Positions 7,010 to 13,142 of a DNA stretch of 15,358 bases are shown in pieces. Within the stretch, counting starts at the first letter, position 1. Every line of letters begins with the position of its first letter. The position numbers were made by a program, and so were the translations under genes. The stretch lies in the NCBI GenBank assembly GCA_023459215.1, contig JAEWVF010000012.1, positions 1 through 15,358 on the forward strand. The letters run 5' to 3'. The notes under the pieces were generated by a model. The model ran no database searches. It had not been told where the DNA came from and saw only the letters and a program-made list of their open reading frames with translations. The stretch is from Chloroflexota bacterium (GTDB taxonomy: Bacteria > Chloroflexota > Anaerolineae > Anaerolineales > Villigracilaceae).

Positions 7010-7786
7010 TTAGGTCTGAGAGTCGCTGAATTCGGGCTTGGGATTGTCGCCTTCGCGGCGGCCGGCAAAGAAGTAAACGGCCCGCAGCCAGGAGAATTGC
7101 TCGGCTTCGCTGCGCGGGGCGCGTTTGTCGAAATCGTATTTGGCGATGTGTCCGCGCAGGTCGGCGTCAAGCGCTTTCAGGGTTTCAAGGGCGTCTTCGA
7201 GCACGAATTCCAGCCCGGCGGCGCTGGCCGGGACGGCTTTATCGAGCGCCTGGCGCAAATGGTCGAAACACAGCCGGTTGGACTGTTTGTACAGGCGGCG
7301 GGTTTCATCGCGTTCCGGGTCAGATAGGCCTTCAAGCAGCCAACGAACGTAGGAATCGTCCGATTCAGCGGCCATTTCACAGACACGGCAGGATTTGTCG
7401 GTGCGCAGGGAGGCCGAAGGCGAGGCCGGGGCTGGCAGGTATTTCTGGACTTGTTGTAAAAGCGGGTTGTTCTGATTAAGGGATTTGGGGTATTTTTTCA
7501 GCTTTTCGACGCGCTCGATGATGACCAGCGCCAGGTGCTCATAGATGATGCTCGTCCCCAGGCTTTCGCCGTCTTCCTTTTTCTCGACTTCGGCAATCTT
7601 CCAGGTATGGGTTGGGCAGTAACCCAGCGAGTTGATGATGTGCACCCGGCTGGCCGGATCGTTGATGTGATCCATGATAATCGAGCGGATATATTTGGCC
7701 TCGGCCTGCTGACGCATGTAGCAGAGCGGACAGCCGGTGACCTTGACCGCCTGCTCGAATTTGTTGGCGAAGAAGGGATTAATCAT
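7010..7786 (-). CDS. DUF6062-like protein with two CxxC...CxxH motifs
   Basis: A 258-residue soluble protein. It carries two similar metal-binding-like units: C19-P-L-C22 with C57-P-T-H60, and C133-R-V-C136 with C173-F-D-H176. The arrangement suggests an internal duplication, each half binding one zinc or forming a redox site. I associate this pattern with DUF6062, a family of unknown function seen in Chloroflexota and Firmicutes; the assignment is from memory. The C-terminal block after 190 is helical and charged. The ATG at 7786 is used; a -10 box sits 6 bases upstream and no Shine-Dalgarno is present, so the message is probably leaderless. The STAND gene follows on the same strand after 149 bp that hold repeats, so co-transcription is possible but unproved. 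Confidence 0.78.
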   Translation of the reverse strand: MINPFFANKFEQAVKVTGCPLCYMRQQAEAKYIRSIIMDHINDPASRVHIINSLGYCPTHTWKIAEVEKKEDGESLGTSIIYEHLALVIIERVEKLKKYPKSLNQNNPLLQQVQKYLPAPASPSASLRTDKSCRVCEMAAESDDSYVRWLLEGLSDPERDETRRLYKQSNRLCFDHLRQALDKAVPASAAGLEFVLEDALETLKALDADLRGHIAKYDFDKRAPRSEAEQFSWLRAVYFFAGRREGDNPKPEFSDSQT

Positions 7787-7792
7787 AAAATC

Positions 7793-7798
7793 AGTATA
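7793..7798 (-). promoter_or_regulatory. -10 box for a leaderless DUF6062-like transcript
   Basis: TATACT on the minus strand ends 6 bases before the ATG at 7786. This is the same layout as TATAAT before the gene at 1215. The nearest -35-like TTGTAA (plus 7819-7824) is 20 bp away, longer than ideal. Confidence 0.4.
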
Positions 7799-7839
7799 TC
7801 TTAATCTGACAAAATTACTTACAATTCTACGATAAAAGA

Positions 7840-7998
7840 TTTGTAACTATTCGGGCATATGTTCTGACCTTACTTCGCTATAAATTTGTCATTTCGAAGA
7901 AGCCGCGCAGCGGCGACTGAGAAATCTTGCTCACAATTGCGAAGATTTCTCACCGCTACGCGGTTCGAAATGACAACTGACCACTAAATAGTTACAAA
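7840..7998. repeat. Nested palindromic repeat, copy 1 of a dispersed family
   Basis: The core is 7886-7976. Outer arms TTGTCATTTCGAA (7886-7898) and TTCGAAATGACAA (7964-7976) pair perfectly. Inner arms TGAGAAATCTT (7918-7928) and AAGATTTCTCA (7942-7952) also pair, and CCGCGCAGCGG pairs with CCGCTACGCGG with one mismatch. Outside the core lies an unrelated perfect 12-bp inverted pair, TTTGTAACTATT (7840-7851) and AATAGTTACAAA (7987-7998). It is non-coding and looks like a MITE-type or REP-type element. Confidence 0.8.
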
Positions 7999-8039
7999 GA
8001 TTTGAACTTATCTCTAACAGCTTGCAAGGAAAAAAACCG

Positions 8040-8687
8040 ATGACGCAACCCAACCCATTAAGCAAACGCGAGCAGGAGGTGGTCAAACTCCTGCTGCAAG
8101 GCAAAAGCAACAAGATGATCGCCGCCACCCTGCACATCTCCGAGCGCACGGTCGAATTTCACCTGAAAAACATCTATGCCAAGTTCCAGGTCGGCTCACG
8201 CATGGAACTGGCCTTAAAACTGGGGGATTCCACAGTTGTGGAGGAGGCCCAAGACGTTGAAAATAGGGACTGGCTCAATTTAAGGAATTGGGCCGCCTTC
8301 CTGAAGGAAGGCATCGCCAATATCAAAGAGGAGATAAAAATGACCCAAGAAATCAACGCCAGTATCGACAATCCGGGCGGCCCGCTGAGTTTCTTCGAAG
8401 CGCTTCGGGTTTGCTTCGTGAAATACGCCGAATTCAATGGCCGCGCCTCGCGCTCGGAATTCTGGTGGTTTATGCTGTTCGTGCTGCTGGTGCTGGCCGC
8501 GCTGTCCTACCTGGGCGAGACTGTCAGCTCGATTTTCCTGCTCGGCGTGCTGCTGCCGCTGCTGGCGGCCGGCGCCCGGCGGCTGCGCGACAGCGGCAAA
8601 AGCGGATGGTGGCAACTGTTCCTGCTGGTTCCGGTCGGCGGCATCGTTATACTCGGCATTTTATGGGCGCAGCCGCCCGTCGATTAA
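8040..8687 (+). CDS. LuxR-type HTH fused to DUF805 membrane domain
   Basis: A 215-residue fusion. Residues 7-62 form a LuxR/GerE helix-turn-helix: LSKREQEVVKLLLQGKSNKMIA, then SERTVEFHLKNIYAKF, with the usual Glu and Val positions. After a helical linker comes DUF805 (about 117-211). It has the FNGRASRSEFWWF entry motif (132-144), two or three membrane helices (143-158, 163-178, 190-209) and the GARRLRDSGKSGWWQL signature (178-193). The product would be a DNA-binding protein held at the membrane. The ATG at 8040 is preceded by AAGGAA, 8 bases away. A second ATG at 8340 (M101) has a stronger AGAGGAG site and would produce DUF805 alone. The insertion of repeat copy 1 lies just upstream. A perfect hairpin terminator follows. 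Confidence 0.87.
   Translation: MTQPNPLSKREQEVVKLLLQGKSNKMIAATLHISERTVEFHLKNIYAKFQVGSRMELALKLGDSTVVEEAQDVENRDWLNLRNWAAFLKEGIANIKEEIKMTQEINASIDNPGGPLSFFEALRVCFVKYAEFNGRASRSEFWWFMLFVLLVLAALSYLGETVSSIFLLGVLLPLLAAGARRLRDSGKSGWWQLFLLVPVGGIVILGILWAQPPVD
8327..8342 (+). promoter_or_regulatory. Internal ribosome site and ATG for a separate DUF805 product
   Basis: AGAGGAG (8327-8333) lies 6 bases before an in-frame ATG at 8340 inside the HTH-DUF805 gene. It is a better Shine-Dalgarno than the one for the full-length start. Translation from here would give a 115-residue DUF805 protein beginning MTQEINASID. Confidence 0.5.
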
Positions 8688-8691
8688 TCGT

Positions 8692-8740
8692 GCGTTCAAA
8701 AACAGGCCCGCAACAAGATTGCGGGCCTGTTTTTGAACGC
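8692..8740. terminator. Perfect 22-bp hairpin terminator
   Basis: Arms 8692-8713 and 8719-8740 are perfectly complementary over 22 bp with loop CAAGA. The core ACAGGCCCGCAA / TTGCGGGCCTGT is followed by a run of T. It begins 5 bases after the stop codon of the HTH-DUF805 gene. The A run on the left arm lets it act on the other strand too. Confidence 0.9.
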
Positions 8741-8845
8741 CAGGATTGGCTTTTCCGATTGGCAGAAACGGGATGAATCCCCGCGCGTATAGTTTAGTGC
8801 AATTCCTGCCCCGGCATCTTGCTCAAATTTGAAAGGACAACAACC

Positions 8846-9379
8846 TTGAACAATTCACAGCCTTCCTTTTGGTCCATTCTCTATCGCACCATCCTGACTC
8901 ATTCCGTCACCTATTTCCTGATCGGCATCCTGGCTTCGATTTTTCTTGGTTACTCAGAGCGGATGCTGCGCCCGGACATCGCGCCCATCATCCGCCAGAT
9001 TACAGATCCGATCCTGATGGTCAGCCCCTGGATTCAGCCCATTCGGGCTTTGTTGCTGGCCATCGTCTTTTACCTGCTCAAGGATGTTTTGTTTAATCCC
9101 AAAAATGGCTGGCTGGTGATGTGGATCATGCTGGTCGTGCTCGGCATCCTGGCCCCTTTTGGAGCCAGTTGGGGTTCCATCGAAGGGATGATTTTCTTTA
9201 GCCTGCCCATCTGGGATCACATTGTCGGCTGGCCGGAAGTGTTTTTGCAGACCTTCCTGTTATCGGTCATTCTTACCTACTGGGTCAATCACCCGGAGAA
9301 CAAGCGTCTCAGCACGCTGATGACAATCGGTTTCGTGGCAACAATTTTGTTACCACTGCTGGCCTTGCTTTCCAGGTAG
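8846..9379 (+). CDS. Multi-pass membrane protein, function unknown
   Basis: A 177-residue protein with about five hydrophobic helices (roughly 20-36, 65-82, 88-106, 131-147, 158-174) and short charged loops. I do not recognise the family. The TTG at 8846 is chosen as start because AAAGGA (8832-8837) lies 8 bases before it, whereas the earlier in-frame TTG at 8819 would include that ribosome site in the coding region. A TATAGT box at 8788-8793 could be its promoter, but no -35 at normal spacing is seen. It lies after the hairpin terminator of the HTH-DUF805 gene, so it is probably transcribed on its own. Codon use is like that of the GC-rich genes around it. Confidence 0.75.
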   Translation: MNNSQPSFWSILYRTILTHSVTYFLIGILASIFLGYSERMLRPDIAPIIRQITDPILMVSPWIQPIRALLLAIVFYLLKDVLFNPKNGWLVMWIMLVVLGILAPFGASWGSIEGMIFFSLPIWDHIVGWPEVFLQTFLLSVILTYWVNHPENKRLSTLMTIGFVATILLPLLALLSR

Positions 9380-9441
9380 AATCTCTGCGATAAGTTCTCT
9401 ACCGGACAAAACGACCAGAACTATAAATTTATCCCTTATTC

Positions 9442-9519
9442 TTGTCATTTCGAGCCGCGTAGCGGGGAGAAATCTTGCATACATTGGGAAAGATTTCTCG
9501 CTATCGCTCGAAATGACAA
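9442..9519. repeat. Palindromic repeat, copy 2, with 10-bp direct repeats outside
   Basis: Arms TTGTCATTTCGAGC (9442-9455) and GCTCGAAATGACAA (9506-9519) pair perfectly over 14 bp. Inner arms GAGAAATCTT (9467-9476) and AAGATTTCTC (9490-9499) also pair. AAATTTATCC occurs on both sides in the same orientation (9425-9434 and 9529-9538), like a target duplication. It fills most of the 244-bp gap between two genes. Confidence 0.8.
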
Positions 9520-9623
9520 ACTATCACGAAATTTATCCTGTGGAGAAGCCATAGAAAATAATAATCGGGGCAACCTCGAAGAAATGCGCCCATCAATAGC
9601 TCGATTTAAGGAGAAATAAAGTA

Positions 9624-10313
9624 ATGGATGGAATAGGCATAGCGCTCGTTGCCTTGTTTATGTATTGCCTAACCCTTTTCGCCATCCTTTTCATGGTTGG
9701 TGGAGTGGTAAAAATATTTGTTTCCATAAAAAATAAAAAACCTCGAATTATTTTTTCGGTTACTTTCCTTTTATGTTGTGGTCTTATTATTTATAGGGGT
9801 AGCGCTTTAATCCCCGAAGAATGGTGGCTTAATCTACTTTCAAGCTATCAAATTGGAGATAATGAATTAAAACCTTATGAGCATGCAATCGCTGGATTTG
9901 ATCGAGAATCAATGGGATTCTCATCGATCTCACAAGATTCAAACATCAAGATTATTCAGCATCCAAGGCAATATGCAATATCGTGTCCTGATGTGAAATT
10001 GTACATTGACAATTTGCCTATCAAACGACATTACATCTGTTTGAGAAAAACAGAAAATGTATATACTTGGGATTCTGAATACGAAGAATATCTTGGCCCA
10101 AATGAATGGGAATCTATATGGCTCGCTTATAGCTCAAGGCCTAATACTCTTCGCTTTTTTGATATTGAACATAAAATCGAACCTTATAAACTTGTCATTG
10201 AATATTTGGGTTCAAATGATGTTCTGATAGGGAGAACCTTCACGCTAGAATCAATACGCCCTATTCTCAAAGAATGGGAAGAGTATCACAAGAAACAATC
10301 AAGAAGAAAGTAA
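9624..10313 (+). CDS. AT-rich membrane-anchored protein, function unknown
   Basis: A 229-residue protein not recognised. Two hydrophobic helices (about 5-34 and 42-58) are followed by a soluble domain of about 170 residues. That domain has many aromatic residues (EEWWLN at 65-70, EWESIWLAYS at 161-170) and two cysteines (C121, C139), and ends in the basic tail HKKQSRRK. With helix 1 starting near the N-terminus and KIFVSIKNKKPR (30-41) between the helices, the positive-inside rule puts the soluble domain outside. Its AT-rich base use stands out sharply from the neighbouring GC-rich genes and suggests horizontal acquisition. The ATG at 9624 has AAGGAG (9608-9613) 10 bases upstream. The DUF4184 gene follows 34 bp later. 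Confidence 0.72.
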   Translation: MDGIGIALVALFMYCLTLFAILFMVGGVVKIFVSIKNKKPRIIFSVTFLLCCGLIIYRGSALIPEEWWLNLLSSYQIGDNELKPYEHAIAGFDRESMGFSSISQDSNIKIIQHPRQYAISCPDVKLYIDNLPIKRHYICLRKTENVYTWDSEYEEYLGPNEWESIWLAYSSRPNTLRFFDIEHKIEPYKLVIEYLGSNDVLIGRTFTLESIRPILKEWEEYHKKQSRRK

Positions 10314-10347
10314 TTTGGAGTTACGACAGGCTCACGCTCCCCCAATT

Positions 10348-11133
10348 ATGCCGCTTACCACATCGCATCCAGCAGCATCTGTTCCGCTCGCCCGCCTGGG
10401 GTTAGTGCTTTCCGCCCTGGTGGTTGGCAGCATGACTCCTGATTTTCCCTATTTCATCCCATTATCCCCAAGTCGAAACTTCTCACATTCCATCATGGGT
10501 GTGTTTATCTATTGCATCCCGGTGGGTTTGGTTGCATTGGGTACATTCCATTTTGTACTCAAGAAACCTGCTCTAGCGTTATTGCCTTCGGGGCATCAAC
10601 AGCGCATGGTTTCTGTTGCAGGCGATTTTTCTTTTTTGCCCTGGCGGCGATTTTTGTTAATCATCTTTTCGTTATTTTGCGGCGCATTGACTCATATCCT
10701 GTGGGATTCTTTCACCCACTCAAAAGGCTGGATGGTACAGCAGTTTGTTATTCTAAAAGCACCACTTATATCAATAGGCTCACAACCTATACCAATCCAC
10801 CAGTTCCTTCAACATGCCAGTACCCTTGTTGGCGGTATTTTGCTGGTTTATTGGTATATCCAATGGTACAAAAGCGCACAAACCCATACCATTCCCGAAA
10901 ATTGGGCGATCTCACCTTCAAAAAAGGTGGTTCTTTCGGTAACCATGGGGATGGTCGCATTCACAACGGCAGTAATATCCGGCTTTATCAGTATCCCCGC
11001 AGTTCGAACTTCGCTTTATCTGCGGTATCTTATCGGGCATATATTCATCGTAAGTCTCTCAATGTTCATCTTCGAACTGATGTTGTTCAGCATTTACTGG
11101 CATTTGCGCCAGAAACGAGCTGGTAGCATGTAG
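10348..11133 (+). CDS. DUF4184-family membrane protein
   Basis: A 261-residue multi-pass protein. The N-terminus MPLTTSHPAASVPL, then LSALVVGSMTPDFPYF (21-36), the SHSIMGVF block (46-53) and LTHILWDSFTH (114-124) match the DUF4184 pattern. H7, D32, H47, H116, D120 and H124 are the conserved polar residues and could form a metal site at the membrane; the family has no firm function. I use the ATG at 10348 because the family begins MPxTxSHPA there. A TTG at 10315 would add 11 atypical residues. No Shine-Dalgarno precedes 10348, so translation may depend on coupling with the preceding gene, whose stop codon is 34 bp upstream. GC content is intermediate between the AT-rich neighbour and the rest. 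Confidence 0.82.
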   Translation: MPLTTSHPAASVPLARLGLVLSALVVGSMTPDFPYFIPLSPSRNFSHSIMGVFIYCIPVGLVALGTFHFVLKKPALALLPSGHQQRMVSVAGDFSFLPWRRFLLIIFSLFCGALTHILWDSFTHSKGWMVQQFVILKAPLISIGSQPIPIHQFLQHASTLVGGILLVYWYIQWYKSAQTHTIPENWAISPSKKVVLSVTMGMVAFTTAVISGFISIPAVRTSLYLRYLIGHIFIVSLSMFIFELMLFSIYWHLRQKRAGSM

Positions 11134-11142
11134 ATACTACTC

Positions 11143-11176
11143 AAAAGCCTCTGCGCCAAACAGCGCGGGGCTTTTT
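11143..11176 (+). terminator. Intrinsic terminator after the DUF4184 gene
   Basis: AAAAGCC (11143-11149) pairs with GGCTTTT, extended inside by TGCGC/GCGCG with one bulge, around a CAAACA loop. It is followed by five T residues (11172-11176). It lies 9 bases after the stop codon. Confidence 0.75.
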
Positions 11177-11283
11177 CTTTGCGCCCCAAAACACTTACAA
11201 TTCTCTAATGCAAAATCCACAAAATCTGCATAAGCGGGGGATAAAATAGGACACATCTTATCCTGCTTTAATCAAGGAAACTT

Positions 11284-13041
11284 ATGAGCGGACTTCGACG
11301 CATGTTTGTATACCTGGGCCACTACTGGGCGCCCTCGCTGGGGGCTTTTTTAAGCCTGCTAGTGGTCAATGCCGGCAACCTGGTCAGCCCGCGCCTGTTG
11401 GGCCAGTTGATCGACGAGGGCATCCTGCCGTTGCAAATGGCGGTCGTCTGGCAGATGGCGCTCTGGCTGGTGCTGATCGCCGTCGGGCGCGGCCTGTTCA
11501 ACTTCCTGCAAGGCTACCTGGCCGAATCCGCCTCGCAGGGGGTGGCCTTTGAGCTGCGCAACGCCATTTTCTCCAAACTGCAAAGCCTTTCCTTCTCCTA
11601 CCACGACCGTTCACAGACCGGCAAACTGATGACGCGCATGACCTCGGATGTCGAACTGGTGCGAACCTTTATCGGTAACGGCCTGATTCAACTGATCTCA
11701 GCCATCATCCTGCTGATTGGCACGCTGGTCATTCTGTTCAGCATGAACTGGGCCTTGACCCTGATCCTGCTGGTCATGTTCCCGGCCATCGGCTTCATTT
11801 TTGTGCTCTTCGTCAAGAACGTCATGCCAATGTCGAAGGAAGTCCAGCAAAAACTGGGCGCGCTCAACACGGTCTTACAGGAAAACCTGGCCGGAATGCG
11901 CATCGTCAAGGCCTTCGCCCGCGAAGAATACGAATCGGGCCGCTTCTACGCCCGCAACCTGGACCTGCTCGACTCGAACGTCAAGCTCATTCAGCTTTTT
12001 TCGACCTTCTTCCCGCTGATTTTCATGATCTCGAACCTGGGCGTGGTGGCGGTGCTGGCCTTTGGCGGCTGGCAGGCCATCCAGGGGATGCTGACCCTCG
12101 GGCAGTTGGTGGCCTTTATCGGCTACCTGAACTACCTGCTGATGCCGGTCTTCATGCTGGGAATGCTGGGAGCGATGCTCTCACGCGCCGAAGCCTCGGC
12201 CCAGCGCCTGTTCGATGTGCTGGACGCCGAATCCGAGGTCAAGGATCGGCCTGGGGCCGCCTCCTTGCCGCCGGTCGAGGGCAAGGTCGCCTTCGAGAAT
12301 GTCTCCTTCCGCTATATCGGCGCAGAATCGGATGTGGTCAGCGAGTTGAACTTCCAGGCCGAAGCCGGCCAGACCATCGCCATCCTCGGCCAGACCGGGG
12401 CCGGCAAATCCTCGATCATCAACCTGATTCCGCGCTTTTACGATGTCACCGCCGGGGCGGTCAAAATCGACGGGCACGATGTGCGCGAGGTGACCCTCGA
12501 CTCGCTGCGCAAGCAGATTGGCATCGTGTTGCAGGAAACCACCCTCTTCAGCGGAACCATCCGCGAGAATATTGCTTACGGCAAACCCGAAGCCAGCCTG
12601 GAGGAAGTCACCGCCGCCGCCCAGGCCGCCCAGGCCCACGAATTCATCCTCGAGCAGCCGGAGGGCTACGAAACCGTCGTTGGTGAGCGCGGCATCGGCC
12701 TTTCGGGCGGACAAAAACAGCGCATCGCCATCGCCCGCGCCCTGTTGCTCAACCCGCGCATCCTGATCATGGACGATTCGACCTCCGCCGTTGACGCCGA
12801 AACCGAGTACAAAATCCAGCAGGCGCTCGACGAGCTGATGAAGGGCCGCACCTCCTTCGTTATCGCCCAACGCATCAGCACCGTGCGCAACGCCGACAAA
12901 ATCCTGGTGCTCGACAAGGGCAAGCTGGTCGCCGAAGGCAGCCACCATGAGCTGATGCAGACCAGCGAGCTGTACGTTGAAATCCTCGAGACCCAGTTCG
13001 CCGACCACGCCGAAATTGTGGCAGCGGTTGAAGAAGAATAA
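11284..13041 (+). CDS. Heterodimeric ABC exporter, half-transporter with degenerate ATPase site
   Basis: A 585-residue half-transporter: six-helix exporter domain (about 15-310), then the nucleotide-binding domain (about 333-575). Walker A is GQTGAGKSS (369-377, K375). The Q-loop is in GIVLQETTLFSGTIRENIAYG. The signature is canonical LSGGQ (473-477). Walker B is ILIMDD, with D498 in place of the catalytic Glu, and the switch His is replaced by Q529 (VIAQRIST). These changes mark the inactive-site partner of a heterodimeric exporter of the TM287/288 or BmrCD kind, many of which move drugs or lipids. The ATG at 11284 has AAGGAA 5 bases upstream. A TACAAT box at 11196-11201 could be the promoter, without a clear -35. 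Partner gene follows 101 bp later. Confidence 0.92.
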   Translation: MSGLRRMFVYLGHYWAPSLGAFLSLLVVNAGNLVSPRLLGQLIDEGILPLQMAVVWQMALWLVLIAVGRGLFNFLQGYLAESASQGVAFELRNAIFSKLQSLSFSYHDRSQTGKLMTRMTSDVELVRTFIGNGLIQLISAIILLIGTLVILFSMNWALTLILLVMFPAIGFIFVLFVKNVMPMSKEVQQKLGALNTVLQENLAGMRIVKAFAREEYESGRFYARNLDLLDSNVKLIQLFSTFFPLIFMISNLGVVAVLAFGGWQAIQGMLTLGQLVAFIGYLNYLLMPVFMLGMLGAMLSRAEASAQRLFDVLDAESEVKDRPGAASLPPVEGKVAFENVSFRYIGAESDVVSELNFQAEAGQTIAILGQTGAGKSSIINLIPRFYDVTAGAVKIDGHDVREVTLDSLRKQIGIVLQETTLFSGTIRENIAYGKPEASLEEVTAAAQAAQAHEFILEQPEGYETVVGERGIGLSGGQKQRIAIARALLLNPRILIMDDSTSAVDAETEYKIQQALDELMKGRTSFVIAQRISTVRNADKILVLDKGKLVAEGSHHELMQTSELYVEILETQFADHAEIVAAVEEE

Positions 13042-13045
13042 AACC

Positions 13046-13126
13046 TTAGCGCAGAGACGCAAAAGGGCAAAGGCGCAGAGTTTTTCATTTTCTTTGCGTC
13101 TCCCCTACCCTGCGACTCTGCGCTAA
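13046..13126. repeat. Imperfect palindrome between the two ABC exporter genes
   Basis: Perfect 11-bp arms TTAGCGCAGAG (13046-13056) and CTCTGCGCTAA (13116-13126) enclose a second inverted pair, GACGCAAA (13056-13063) and TTTGCGTC (13093-13100). The left part is repeated in degenerate form at 6883-6922. It begins 5 bases after the stop codon and ends just before the ribosome site of the next gene. Confidence 0.75.
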
Positions 13127-13142
13127 AAAAGGAGCGTTTCCT

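Noticed and set aside
7886..7976. Palindromic repeats considered as a CRISPR array
   Set aside because: The copies are kilobases apart, differ in sequence, and are internally palindromic with no regular spacers.
8692..8740. 22-bp perfect inverted repeat considered as a mobile-element end
   Set aside because: Its position right after a stop codon, GC-rich core, 5-base loop and T run fit an intrinsic terminator.
11239..11263. GGATAA...TTATCC inverted pair upstream of the ABC operon considered as an operator
   Set aside because: Arms of only 6 bp with a 13-bp spacer and no well-formed promoter nearby; too weak to list.
12181..13062. 293-codon minus-strand frame opposite the first ABC gene
   Set aside because: It is antisense to the conserved nucleotide-binding domain and has no independent features.
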